Shown here one piece after another: positions 14,497 through 23,355 of a DNA stretch of 64,000 nucleotides. The stretch covers positions 1-64,000 of the forward strand of contig WRFS01000004.1 of the NCBI GenBank assembly GCA_009778695.1, read 5' to 3'. Each line of letters starts with the position of its first letter. Positions within the stretch are counted from its first letter, which is position 1. The position numbers and the translations under genes are program-made. The DNA comes from Oscillospiraceae bacterium (GTDB lineage Bacteria > Bacillota > Clostridia > TANB77 > CAG-508). Under the pieces are notes generated by a model. The model was not told the DNA's origin, did no database searches, and saw only the letters and a list, made by a program, of their open reading frames with translations.

Positions 14497-15732
14497 ATGA
14501 AACGTAATGTATTAGGAATAATTGCTGAATATAGCCCATTCCATAATGGACACTTACAACACTTAATAAAATCAAAAGAACTTACTAACTCTGATTTTAC
14601 AATATGCGTTATGGGTGGAAACTTTGGACAAAGAGGTACCACCTCTTTAATAGATAAATGGACTAAAGCAGAAATGGCAATTAAAAGTGGAATAGATTTA
14701 GTTATTGAATTACCAGTACTATATAATTTATCTAGTGCTGAAAACTTTGCAAGCGGTGCTATAAAAATTTTAGATAATTTAAAAATTGTTGACTTTTTAT
14801 CTTTTGGTAGTGAATCTGGCGACATCCATATCCTAAATAATATCGCTCAAGTTTTAATTGATCAACCCACAGAATACGTTACTATGTTAAATAGAGAACT
14901 AAACCAAGGAAACTCTTTCCCAAAAGCCCGTGAAAAAGCCTTATTGCTGTATTTAAATAATATCAGAAAATATGCCAACGTTATATCTTCTCCAAATAAT
15001 ATTTTGGGAATAGAATACATAAAGGCATTGGTTCAACAAAAAAGCAATATAAAACCAATTACAATAAAAAGAACCGCTGTAAATCACAACGAAATTCACG
15101 TAAAAGATAATATAACAAGTGCTACTTCTATCCGTGAATATGTCAGAAACGGCAGGCTAAATGAAGTTATTAATACTATGCCTGCTGAAGTAGTGAAAAT
15201 TTTAAAATTTAAATTAGAACATGGTGAATGTGTCTACGAAATTAATTCACTTGAAAAAGAAATTTTGTTTACTTTAAGAAAAATGCCCATAGCCGATATA
15301 GCTAATTTACCAGATGTAAATGAAGGACTTGAATTTAGTATTAAAAATGCAGCAAATTCATGCAATAATGTAAAGGATTTAATATTTGCTGTAAAATCTA
15401 AAAGATATACTCATACTAGAATAGCTAGAATATTATTATATTCTATATTAGGCATTACAAAAAAAGATATGGAAATCTCTTTTAAAAGTAAACCATACAT
15501 TAGAGTTTTAGGCTTTAATAAAAATGGTGAATTTTTATTGTCTCAAATTGCTAAAGAAAATAAGCAGTTACGTATTATTACTTCGCCTAAAAAGTTTTTA
15601 GACAAGAACACAAATAAAAGTTTAAAAAGAATGCTAGATATTGACATCTGGGCTACAAATGTGTACACTCTAGCATATGAATTTAATTCTTCCGCAAATT
15701 TAGATTTCACGAAAAATTTGATAAAATTATAA
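14497..15732 (+). CDS. tmcAL: tRNA(Met) cytidine acetate ligase TmcAL
   Basis: 411 residues. TmcAL (YlbM) uses ATP and acetate to make N4-acetylcytidine at position 34 of elongator tRNA-Met. The nucleotidyltransferase opening is clear: GIIAEYSPFHNGHLQHL with the HxGH-type motif HNGH, then VMGGNFGQRGTTSLIDKWTKAEMAI and DLVIELP. Later motifs: SPNNILGIEYIKAL, SATSIREYVRNG. I start at ATG 14497 because GGGAGGAACC directly precedes it. It converges with the prepilin-like gene, with only two bases between stops. Confidence 0.93.
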   Translation: MKRNVLGIIAEYSPFHNGHLQHLIKSKELTNSDFTICVMGGNFGQRGTTSLIDKWTKAEMAIKSGIDLVIELPVLYNLSSAENFASGAIKILDNLKIVDFLSFGSESGDIHILNNIAQVLIDQPTEYVTMLNRELNQGNSFPKAREKALLLYLNNIRKYANVISSPNNILGIEYIKALVQQKSNIKPITIKRTAVNHNEIHVKDNITSATSIREYVRNGRLNEVINTMPAEVVKILKFKLEHGECVYEINSLEKEILFTLRKMPIADIANLPDVNEGLEFSIKNAANSCNNVKDLIFAVKSKRYTHTRIARILLYSILGITKKDMEISFKSKPYIRVLGFNKNGEFLLSQIAKENKQLRIITSPKKFLDKNTNKSLKRMLDIDIWATNVYTLAYEFNSSANLDFTKNLIKL

Positions 15733-15734
15733 TT

Positions 15735-17831
15735 TTACGGTACAAATGTAGGTAATGCTCCATTTGTAAGATTCCAAATAGTTGTATCCCATGCTGCCGT
15801 CCAGTTTGTAGCAGTTGTATAGAAACTTGCTAAAAGCATTGCAGTAAGGTTATAAGTTGTTATATCTAATTGTGTTGCCACTGTTATTTGTGTAGCTGTT
15901 CCATTTGTTGTCATTGCTGAATTAGCATAATTTCTATTAAACACTGGTGATGCTCCCAAACGATATCCAATAAATTTTCCTGTTTTCCCATACTGTGCAC
16001 TAGCACTTACTTTGTTATTCATTGCTAAACAATTTTGAATTGTTACTGTTGCTACATTAGGTACCGCTCCAACAAATCCTCCTATACCACTGTTAGCATT
16101 GCTTATATTAGTATTTGCACTAGTTACATCCCCTGATGCATAACAATAACTGATACTTGCCGAAGTACTTGCTGTTGTGTCTCCAATCCAGCCACCAAAT
16201 CCTCCAGTCCTCTCAAGACCAGTTGTATTTGTGACAGATGTGCTTGATACATTCCCTCTCGCATAACAATTTGTTATTTTTACACTATTCCCTTGTACTT
16301 TTCCTATAAACCCACCTAACTGATAGCCTGAACTTAGAGTTGTATCGCCAGTTGCATAACATCTTTCAATATTTATAAAACTAGTTGCAACAGTTGGCGA
16401 TGTAATATCTCCAACAAATCCTCCAACGTCCTGTGTTCCTGAAACACTGCCAGAAGCATATGATTTGCTAATCATAACTGGCACACTAGATGTTCCGCCA
16501 GAAAGACTTCCTATTAATCCTCCTGTTCCTGCTCCACCATCCGTTCCTGTTGCATTACTTACAGTTGCATTAGAGTATGAGTTTATTATACTTCCTCCTT
16601 CTACATACCCTACCAAACCTCCTACTTTAGTTCCTGTTGAATTTGTAGATTTTACATTTCCACTATCTATTCCAACATTTTCTATAACTCCTTTTGATGC
16701 TCCGAATAAGCCAACTTCCGTTGCTGTACTATTATTTATTGTTAAATTTGTAATTGCAAATCCAGAACCATCAAAAGTTCCACTAAATTGAGTATCGGTA
16801 CCAGTAGCATTTCCAATTGGCGTCCAACCTTCTCCTGTATTATATTGAGATAAATCTATATTGTTTTGTAACTTATAATATAAATTAGCATTCGCCATAT
16901 ATACTGAATAATTCATATGAGATAATGTAATACCGCTCTTAATAATATATGGATTTCCACTTGTTCCAAATCCTCCATCAAACCCTTGTGCTAATTGAGG
17001 ATACCCCAAATCTGTCATGTCGCTTATATTATTATTGCTATCTTCTGTCACAATATAAATATTATACGCTACACCACCTACTAATCCAGCATCACCTGCT
17101 ATCCCAAGACCCGTTAAAGTATATGTACTTTTGCCACTATCAACATCAATACTTCCTCTTGCAATATGAGCTCCACTATAATTTGCATTTTGTAAATTAA
17201 CATTCGTTCCATTTTTTACAAAATTTATTAAATCCGTATTGTTTGTTGGCGTATAACCTCCTTCAGCATCTACTGCTACATAATATAGCGTATATTTACG
17301 TTTTAAATTAGATAATATTAAATTTATCGTATTTATTGTAGATCCTTCTTGTGCGTTTATTGCTATAGTATCAGTTCCTATTGCATTGCCAACTGTAGGT
17401 ACATTACGAAAAATATATTTACTTTGTTCAGTTTTTCCATCTATTTGCATATTTATGGTTAACACAGTTTTTCCATTTTCCTGATCCACTTCAAAAAACT
17501 TATTGTTTGCTACACTTCCTATCCCCTCTGCTATTTTATATTTGTCCTTATATAAAATATTATCTTGAAAAACGTAGTTACTACCTTGTGAAAAGGAAAT
17601 ATATGTTCCATCTGCATTTACCATTTCTACTTTATTATTAGGAATGTTCATTTCGGTTAACATGTACATGTTAATCTTATTCATTTCAACTGTTTTTGTG
17701 TCATTATCATTTGCTACTTTAAAACTTTTTATTACACTTGCTGATATTGCAACTATAAGACTTATAACTATAGTTGCAATTAATAAGTACATAATCGCCG
17801 AAATTAAAGTAAAGCCTTTTTCGTTTTTCAT
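15735..17831 (-). CDS. Prepilin-like surface protein with GLUG repeats
   Basis: 698 residues. The N-terminus is a type III (prepilin) signal, KNEKG^FTLISAIMYLLIATIVISLIVAI, but position +5 after the cleavage site is Ser, not the usual Glu, as in some minor pilins that cap the fibre. Residues about 300-650 hold a series of GLUG-type repeats (VGGLVGYVEGGSIINSYS; GGFVGDI...; GGFIGKVQGNSVKITNCYARG) that form beta-helix-like surface regions. The middle is Ig-like (TYTLTGLGIAGDAGL..). The protein is probably exposed on the cell surface; adhesion is inference. Its start overlaps the mnmA stop by four bases. No pilus assembly genes lie nearby. Confidence 0.8.
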   Translation of the reverse strand: MKNEKGFTLISAIMYLLIATIVISLIVAISASVIKSFKVANDNDTKTVEMNKINMYMLTEMNIPNNKVEMVNADGTYISFSQGSNYVFQDNILYKDKYKIAEGIGSVANNKFFEVDQENGKTVLTINMQIDGKTEQSKYIFRNVPTVGNAIGTDTIAINAQEGSTINTINLILSNLKRKYTLYYVAVDAEGGYTPTNNTDLINFVKNGTNVNLQNANYSGAHIARGSIDVDSGKSTYTLTGLGIAGDAGLVGGVAYNIYIVTEDSNNNISDMTDLGYPQLAQGFDGGFGTSGNPYIIKSGITLSHMNYSVYMANANLYYKLQNNIDLSQYNTGEGWTPIGNATGTDTQFSGTFDGSGFAITNLTINNSTATEVGLFGASKGVIENVGIDSGNVKSTNSTGTKVGGLVGYVEGGSIINSYSNATVSNATGTDGGAGTGGLIGSLSGGTSSVPVMISKSYASGSVSGTQDVGGFVGDITSPTVATSFINIERCYATGDTTLSSGYQLGGFIGKVQGNSVKITNCYARGNVSSTSVTNTTGLERTGGFGGWIGDTTASTSASISYCYASGDVTSANTNISNANSGIGGFVGAVPNVATVTIQNCLAMNNKVSASAQYGKTGKFIGYRLGASPVFNRNYANSAMTTNGTATQITVATQLDITTYNLTAMLLASFYTTATNWTAAWDTTIWNLTNGALPTFVP

Positions 17832-18886
17832 GCTATTATTCCTCCTCCAACAAGGATATCATTGTTATAAAACACTACCGCTTGTCCACTTGTAATTGCT
17901 CTTTGTGGTTTAATAAATTTTACTTTTACTGTGTTTTTATCCATTTTACATATTTCTACTTCTGCATCTTTTGCAGAATATCTTACTTTTGCAGTTAATT
18001 TTTCTTGTAAATTTATATCAATTAAAAAATTACAGTCTTTGGCAATTAATTCATCATTGTACAAATCATTTTCTTCACCAACAATAATTTCATTTTTTTC
18101 ATTATTTAATTTAACAACGTATAACGGCGTCTTGTTTGAAATTCCTAAGCCTTTTCTTTGACCAATAGTATAAAACATAAGTCCATTATGTTTTCCTAAA
18201 ATATTTCCTTGTTTATCTACAATATTGCCTGCTTTTGGCTTTATTCTTAAGTCTTCGGTTAAAAATTTCCCATAATCATTATCCTGTATAAAACAAATTT
18301 CTTGACTATCTTTCTTTTTGCTTAATACTTCCAATCCTTCATTTTCTAATATTTGTCTAATTTGATTTTTATTTTCAAATTCTCCTAATGGAAACATTAG
18401 TTTAGAAACTTTTTCTTTATTTATTCCATATAAAACATAGGTTTGATCTTTTAATCTGTTCTTTGCTTTTTTTATTACGTATGTATTATATTTATTATCA
18501 AACTCTGTTCTAGCATAATGTCCTGTAGCCATGTAGTCACAGTTTAATTCTTCAGCAAACTTAAAAAGCTCACCAAATTTAAGAAAAGTATTACATTGTA
18601 TACATGGATTTGGAGTTTGTCCCTTTTTGTATGTTTCTTTAAAATAATTTATAACATAATAGATGAAGGCGTTTCTACACTCTAATACATGATGTGGAAT
18701 GTTTAGTTTTTCACATACATTTTTTGCGTCGTCGATTGCAATTAAGTTGTCGTTGTTCCCGATTTCTTCATCTAATATTCGCATTGTAACACCTATTACT
18801 GTAAATCCGCGTTGTTTAAGTAATATTGCGGTTGCACTACTATCAACTCCACCACTCATTGCTACTAAAACTTTATTATTCTTCAT
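17828..18886 (-). CDS. mnmA: tRNA 2-thiouridylase MnmA
   Basis: 352 residues. It transfers sulfur to U34 of tRNAs for Lys, Glu and Gln. PP-loop VLVAMSGGVDSSATAILL at the start, the first catalytic Cys in TPNPCIQCNTFLKF, the second in KKDSQEICFIQDNDYG, and the central 'GNIVDKQGNILGKHNGLMFYTIGQRKGLGI'. The C-terminal barrel ends 'QPQRAITSGQAVVFYNNDILVGGGII'-like. I start at ATG 18886, preceded by GGAGTAAAATA, seven codons after the first ATG in frame. It is coupled to the downstream prepilin-like gene (ATGA). Confidence 0.96.
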   Translation of the reverse strand: MKNNKVLVAMSGGVDSSATAILLKQRGFTVIGVTMRILDEEIGNNDNLIAIDDAKNVCEKLNIPHHVLECRNAFIYYVINYFKETYKKGQTPNPCIQCNTFLKFGELFKFAEELNCDYMATGHYARTEFDNKYNTYVIKKAKNRLKDQTYVLYGINKEKVSKLMFPLGEFENKNQIRQILENEGLEVLSKKKDSQEICFIQDNDYGKFLTEDLRIKPKAGNIVDKQGNILGKHNGLMFYTIGQRKGLGISNKTPLYVVKLNNEKNEIIVGEENDLYNDELIAKDCNFLIDINLQEKLTAKVRYSAKDAEVEICKMDKNTVKVKFIKPQRAITSGQAVVFYNNDILVGGGIIA

Positions 18887-18964
18887 TATTTTACTCCACT
18901 CATACAAAAAAAGGCGAGACCATCCCCCACCATTTTTTAATCACATTTTAATTAAAATAAATTT

Positions 18965-19222
18965 TTATTTAAATTTAATTGGTTTAAACATAAAATTATA
19001 CATATCATCTATCGTTACTTTTTGTGTCCAGAAATCAACAAATTTTTGCTCTCCTGGCGTCATTACCAATTGCATTTCTTCTACATCTTGTAATAAAAAG
19101 TTTTTAAACTTTGACCATATGCTTATCTTTGCTGGCAAAGCTGAACTTTCTTCTTGAATTTTTCCAAAACTTGATTCTGGCATTCCACTCTCTTCCATAC
19201 CAATTATATTAAATTCATCCAT
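18965..19222 (-). CDS. Small conserved-looking protein, unknown
   Basis: 85 residues from ATG 19222, which has an excellent ribosome binding site (AAGGAGGAAACACAA); an upstream in-frame ATG at 19264 does not. No signal peptide or membrane helix. Acidic first half (MDEFNIIGMEESGMPESSFGK), then an aromatic/hydrophobic region (WSKFKNFLLQDVEEMQLVMTPGEQKFVDFWTQKV). I do not recognise it. It is flanked by mnmA and mtaB, which are tRNA sulfur-modification genes, but a link is not shown. Confidence 0.7.
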   Translation of the reverse strand: MDEFNIIGMEESGMPESSFGKIQEESSALPAKISIWSKFKNFLLQDVEEMQLVMTPGEQKFVDFWTQKVTIDDMYNFMFKPIKFK

Positions 19223-19337
19223 TTGTGTTTCCTCCTTATTCCTTTTACATTTGTATAGGAACATTTATATTCTTCTTATACTTTATACTATAAATGTAAT
19301 TTTTTCAAGCTTTTTTGTCAAATTTTATATTATTTTT

Positions 19338-19370
19338 TTGTTACAGTTATGTTACAGTTATGTTACAGAA
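19338..19370. repeat. GTTACA tandem repeat at the truncated end of mtaB
   Basis: GTTACAGTTAT is repeated 2.5 times at 11-base spacing. The first unit supplies the mtaB stop codon. A similar 21-22 base duplication (TTGTTACAATTATATTACAA) lies upstream of mreB at 22551-22593. Confidence 0.6.
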
Positions 19371-20577
19371 TAAACATCAGCATTTTGCTTCGTTGTTTTT
19401 TTATTTCGTTTTCTACTTGATTTTTCATGTTTGCAGCAATTGTTCCTTTCCTTTTTGAATAAGGAAATACGTGTAGTTTATTGAATTTAATCTTTTTCAA
19501 AAATTCGTACGTTTGTGTGAATTCCTCATCTGTTTCTCCTGGGAATCCCACTATAATGTCTGTTGCTAAATATGAATTTGGAAAAGCTTGTTTTAGGTTA
19601 TTAATATTTTTTTCTAATAATGTTACATTGTATTTTCTGTTCATTCTTTTTAGAGTTTCATCACATGCACTTTGTAAAGATAGATGAAAATGTGGAGATA
19701 TTTTATCTAATTTTGCTAGTCTTAAAATAAATTCTTCCGTTAATATTGTTGGAGATAAGGAACTTAATCTAATTGATTTCAAGCCTTCTATTTTATTAAT
19801 TTCTTCAAGTAGTTCTATTAATCCATTTTCATTGTTTATTTCTTTTTCGTAGTTTGAAATGTTTATTCCTGTTATTACTATTTCTCTTTTTTCTTTTTTC
19901 GTTAGTTCTTTTATTTCGTCTATTATGTTTTTCCTTAGTCTACTCCTTATTCTTCCACGTACGTAAGGGATTATGCAATATGTGCAAAAGTTGTCGCATC
20001 CGTCTTGGATTTTTATGTTGGTTCTAGTATTTGGATTGTATGTAATTGAGCCGAAATCTTGGTAAGCAATAGGAGATTTTGTGTACTTTAGTGCTCTATC
20101 ATAAGAATTCGCTCCCACTGTGAGATATGTTTCCTCCTCGCTGCTCGGACAACATATCTCTCCATCACCTGTCATCCCTGAGAGCGAGCTATTTGGTAGA
20201 GTTGCCATATACTCTTCTACTAACTGAACAATGTTTGCCTTATCATTATTACCTATAACCAAATCTATCTCAGAAATATTCTCAATTTCAGCTTTAGCAC
20301 TTTCTACATAGCAACCTACAGCTACAACTATTGCGTTTTTGTTGTTTTGTTTTGCTTTTCTTAAGTACTGCCTTGATTTTCTATCTGCTATACTTGTTAC
20401 TGTGCAAGTGTTTACAATGTAAATAGAAGATTTATTATCAAAATCTTCTATTGTGTACCCCGCTTCTATAAATTTTTGAATCATTGCATTTGTTTCGTAT
20501 GTATTTACTTTACAACCGAGTGTATGAAATGCGAGCGTCTTTTTACGTTTGTTCACCATTCCATTCGTTGACATCAC
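19363..20577 (-). CDS. mtaB: tRNA t6A37 methylthiotransferase MtaB, C-terminally truncated
   Basis: 404 residues. It converts t6A37 to ms2t6A37 in tRNAs. UPF0004 N-domain (AFHTLGCKVNTYETNAM, NTCTVT, AVGCYVESAK) supplies three cluster Cys; the radical-SAM centre is CDNFCTYC in IQDGCDNFCTYCIIPYVRGRIRSR. The usual C-terminal TRAM domain (about 55 residues) is missing: the frame ends QRSKMLMFIL at a GTTACA repeat. About 36 residues between the two domains (MATLPNSSLSGMTGDG ... VGANSYD) look like an in-frame insertion of repeat DNA. The start (GTG 20577 or the adjacent ATG) follows GGAGGAAC. Activity cannot be assumed. Confidence 0.88.
   Translation of the reverse strand: MMSTNGMVNKRKKTLAFHTLGCKVNTYETNAMIQKFIEAGYTIEDFDNKSSIYIVNTCTVTSIADRKSRQYLRKAKQNNKNAIVVAVGCYVESAKAEIENISEIDLVIGNNDKANIVQLVEEYMATLPNSSLSGMTGDGEICCPSSEEETYLTVGANSYDRALKYTKSPIAYQDFGSITYNPNTRTNIKIQDGCDNFCTYCIIPYVRGRIRSRLRKNIIDEIKELTKKEKREIVITGINISNYEKEINNENGLIELLEEINKIEGLKSIRLSSLSPTILTEEFILRLAKLDKISPHFHLSLQSACDETLKRMNRKYNVTLLEKNINNLKQAFPNSYLATDIIVGFPGETDEEFTQTYEFLKKIKFNKLHVFPYSKRKGTIAANMKNQVENEIKKQRSKMLMFIL
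20104..20215. repeat. In-frame repeat insertion inside mtaB
   Basis: A GC-richer stretch containing the inverted repeat GAGATATGTT / AACATATCTC and TTCGCTCCC. A related fragment (TTCGCTCCC...GAGAGGTATT) lies between gltX and pyrF near 24841. It adds about 36 codons to mtaB without breaking the frame. Confidence 0.55.
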
Positions 20578-20667
20578 TCATGTTCCTCCGTTTCTGTCGT
20601 TTCATAATCCTTTTTATTTTTCTAAGTATACTTATAATTATTTTTTGACAAAGTAAAAATGAAACTT

Positions 20668-21486
20668 CTATTTTGGCAATTTCTTGTTTCTTGCTATCCT
20701 TTTTTCTTCTGACTTAACTCTTCTTTCTAATTTCTTTAAATCTTCTGCCGGTTTTAAATTTTCTGGCTTTATACCTCTTTTGCCTAACATGCTTCTTACA
20801 CTTAAATTATTCTGAATATGTTCACCTGATATACTTTCTTCTCCATATAAGTTTTCTTCTGTTACATTATGATTAGTCATTTCTGTTGCTAGGTTTTTAG
20901 CAACAATTGTTAATGTTGGCAAAAAATCTGCTAATGGCCTATTATCTTTTACTCCGTATTTCGTTTTCATTTGAGAAGTATTTAGCCCTCCAAATAATGC
21001 TGAATCTCCTTTTGAGCGAATAATAGCAAATCCTTTATCATCTACTCCTCTTTCATATATATTTTTAGATAATTGTTTTTCTGATTCTCTTAATCTATCT
21101 CTTGCTTCTAATCTATTCATTAATTTTATTCTATCTTCAATAACTTCTTGTTTTCTAGTTTGAACTGCAAAATATGTTTGAGCAAATGCAATTTGTGGTT
21201 TTTGGGAGTCACCATTTTGTGCTATTAAATAACATGCATAACGTGTTAATTTATAGTCTTCTATTTTTCTTTTTGCTTCTGAGCCTATTTCTACCATTTT
21301 GTTGACCTTAACAAAATGGTCAGTCACTTGAAATCCCGAGTTTTTGCATGCTATCATAGCTTTGTTTATTACATCTTCAAAATTTCTCCATTCAGTATAT
21401 CCTAATTTCCCTTGTAAATCTCTTGCATACCAAAATTCCACATTTTCTTCTACATTTATAATTAAATCAAACTGCTCTTTTAACAT
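20668..21486 (-). CDS. dinD: DinD-like DNA-damage-inducible protein
   Basis: 272 residues, full length for the DinD family. N-terminal BRO-like domain (FWYARDLQGKLGYTEWRNFEDVINKA) and the conserved 'DYKLTRYACYLIAQNGDSQKPQIAFAQTYFAVQTRKQE'. The C-terminus contains IYERGVDDKGFAIIRSKGDSALFGG and ends in a basic tail (KKLERRVKSEEKRIARNKKLPK). In E. coli DinD is LexA-controlled and inhibits RecA filaments; I see no LexA-type box upstream here. There is no strong ribosome binding site directly before ATG 21486. Monocistronic between mtaB and mreB. Confidence 0.88.
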   Translation of the reverse strand: MLKEQFDLIINVEENVEFWYARDLQGKLGYTEWRNFEDVINKAMIACKNSGFQVTDHFVKVNKMVEIGSEAKRKIEDYKLTRYACYLIAQNGDSQKPQIAFAQTYFAVQTRKQEVIEDRIKLMNRLEARDRLRESEKQLSKNIYERGVDDKGFAIIRSKGDSALFGGLNTSQMKTKYGVKDNRPLADFLPTLTIVAKNLATEMTNHNVTEENLYGEESISGEHIQNNLSVRSMLGKRGIKPENLKPAEDLKKLERRVKSEEKRIARNKKLPK

Positions 21487-21534
21487 TTTTATTGTATCAC
21501 TTTTAAATTCCAGCTACAACATCTCCTTTTTTAT

Positions 21535-22533
21535 CTACTTTCTATACTTTTTATCCAATACATCCAAATTATCCAATGCTTTGCCTGTTCCAACGGCAAC
21601 ACAAGAAATTGCATCTTCTGCTACCATTACATTTACCCCTATATGTTCTTGTAAAAGTTTATCTAATCCATCAACTAAACTTCCTCCGCCCGTCATGTAT
21701 ACGCCTTTATCACTTATATCTGAAAGTAATTCTGGTGATGTTTTTTCTAAAATTGAATGTACTGCTTCCACAATTTCTAATGCTGGTTCACTTAGTGCTT
21801 CCATCATTTCACTAGAATACACTGTAATTGTTTTTGGTAATCCAGTCCCTAAATCTCTTCCTCTAACTTCCATTTCTACATCTTGAATTTTTGGATATAC
21901 ACATCCTATATTCATTTTTAAATCTTCAGCTGTTCTCTCTCCTATAATTACATTGTGTTTTCTTTTTATATATTTTACAATTGCTTCATCAAATTTATCT
22001 CCTGCTACTTTTATTGAAGTGCTTACTACTGAGCCACCTAACGAAATAACCGCTATATCTGTAGTTCCTCCGCCAATATCTATTATCATATTTCCACGTG
22101 CCTTAGATATGTCTATGCCTGCACCAATTGCAGCTGCAATTGGTTCTTCAATTAAATATACTTTTCTGGCTCCAGCTTGTGTTGCTGCATCTATTACAGC
22201 TTTTTTTTCAACTTCTGTAACAAGTGACGGTATACAAATCATTATCCTTGGTGAAAAAATAGTACGTCCGCCTATTTTTTTTATGAAATTTTTTAGCATT
22301 TTTTCTGTTACCGTATAATTAGATATAACACCCTCCTTCAAAGGTCTTGTTGCAACTATATTCCCTGGTGTTCTTCCTAGCATTCTTCTTGCTTCATTAC
22401 CAACTGCTAAGACTTCGTTTGTTTTGCTGTCAACTGCAACTACTGAGGGTTCTCTTAATACTATTCCTTTTCCTTTTATATACGCTATTACACTAGCTGT
22501 TCCTAAATCTATTGCTATATCTTGTCCCCACAT
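21535..22533 (-). CDS. mreB: Rod-shape-determining protein MreB/Mbl
   Basis: 332 residues. Bacterial actin that forms membrane filaments guiding cell-wall synthesis. Actin-fold nucleotide motifs are present: phosphate 1 IDLGTASVIAYIKGKGIVLREPSVVAVD, connect 1 'AAAIGAGIDISKARGNMIIDIGGGTTDIAVISLGG', phosphate 2 in the same stretch, and adenosine loop GVYMTGGGSLVDGLDKLL. mreC and mreD are not next to it, so it may be an Mbl/MreB paralogue; the sequence alone does not decide. Ribosome binding site GGAGAGATATAATTC. Confidence 0.95.
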   Translation of the reverse strand: MWGQDIAIDLGTASVIAYIKGKGIVLREPSVVAVDSKTNEVLAVGNEARRMLGRTPGNIVATRPLKEGVISNYTVTEKMLKNFIKKIGGRTIFSPRIMICIPSLVTEVEKKAVIDAATQAGARKVYLIEEPIAAAIGAGIDISKARGNMIIDIGGGTTDIAVISLGGSVVSTSIKVAGDKFDEAIVKYIKRKHNVIIGERTAEDLKMNIGCVYPKIQDVEMEVRGRDLGTGLPKTITVYSSEMMEALSEPALEIVEAVHSILEKTSPELLSDISDKGVYMTGGGSLVDGLDKLLQEHIGVNVMVAEDAISCVAVGTGKALDNLDVLDKKYRK

Positions 22534-22550
22534 GAATTATATCTCTCCTT

Positions 22551-22593
22551 TTGTTACAATTATATTACAAGTTTGTTACAATTATATTACAAA
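22551..22593. repeat. Direct repeat upstream of mreB
   Basis: TTGTTACAATTATATTACAA occurs twice back to back (22551-22570 and about 22573-22592), ending 18 bases from the mreB start. It may carry promoter or operator function or be a simple duplication. Confidence 0.5.
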
Positions 22594-22648
22594 GTTATAT
22601 GTATTGCAAGTACTTTTTTAAAAAAATAATTGTAAAAAAATTAAAGAA

Positions 22649-22684
22649 TCCTAAGATATATAAAAACTTGAATATATCTTAGGA
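22649..22684 (-). terminator. Hairpin terminator after the FxLYD-like membrane gene
   Basis: Perfect 13-base stem TCCTAAGATATAT / ATATATCTTAGGA with a 10-base loop; on the minus strand it is followed by an A/T-rich tract. Confidence 0.65.
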
Positions 22685-22713
22685 TACCCATTTTTTTCAA
22701 AATTATTTAGTTA

Positions 22714-23193
22714 TTATAACACATAATATAAGAATAATACTACTCCTGTAATCGCACCAAACCAGTACCATGTGGTATAATCTGAATCATTTTCAGATAG
22801 TATTGTAGGTGTATCTTCAAAGCTTACTTTATAACTTGCTATATTTTCATATTTAAAATTAGCTTTAAACTCTAATGTTTCTCCAGTTTTAAAATTGCTT
22901 AATTTAACATCTTTCGTTCCCATATAATGTTCACTTTTATTATAAAAATCAATTTTAATATATTTTTGAGTAATGTCACTACCTGTATTATTTTTTACTG
23001 TACCTAAAACATACCCATTAATATATGTTCCTTTGCTTTCAAGAATGGTTATTTCTGGCGAATTTGCAAGTATTTCATAATTGGTTATATTTTTATATGT
23101 ATTTGCTATATATAGGCATGCTAAAAAACTAGTTACAACATATAGTGCTATGATTAATATTATATATATTCCAAATTGTTTTAGTCTTTTCAT
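22714..23193 (-). CDS. Membrane protein with extracellular FxLYD-like domain
   Basis: 159 residues. N-terminal transmembrane helix (IYIILIIALYVVTSFLACLYIA), a beta-rich domain (YINGYVLGTVKNNTGSDITQKYIKIDFYNKS ... TLEFKANFKYENIASYKVSFED) that resembles the FxLYD fold, and a second helix at the end (WYWFGAITGVVLFLYYVL). FxLYD-type modules are extracellular and of unknown function. Ribosome binding site AAAGGGATG. Monocistronic, with a hairpin terminator. Confidence 0.7.
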   Translation of the reverse strand: MKRLKQFGIYIILIIALYVVTSFLACLYIANTYKNITNYEILANSPEITILESKGTYINGYVLGTVKNNTGSDITQKYIKIDFYNKSEHYMGTKDVKLSNFKTGETLEFKANFKYENIASYKVSFEDTPTILSENDSDYTTWYWFGAITGVVLFLYYVL

Positions 23194-23244
23194 ATTAATT
23201 TAACATCCCTTTCACACAAAAATCAACTCGAATAATCCGCTTCC

Positions 23245-23345
23245 GTGGTTGGTGTATCTTTTAAAAAAACTCCCTCCAGGTCAAGGGGTAATCCGTATGC
23301 CTCAATGGGCTGTCGGGCAGTTTTTTTAAAAGATACACCAACCAC
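23245..23345. repeat. Perfect-arm palindromic element, copy 3
   Basis: Perfect 27-base arms (23245-23271 and 23319-23345, starting GTGGTTGGTGTATCTTTTAA) around a 47-base core (CTCCAGGTCAAGGGGTAATC ... GGGCTGTCGGG). It begins 10 bases after the gltX stop codon. Confidence 0.85.
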
Positions 23346-23355
23346 TCACGCTATT

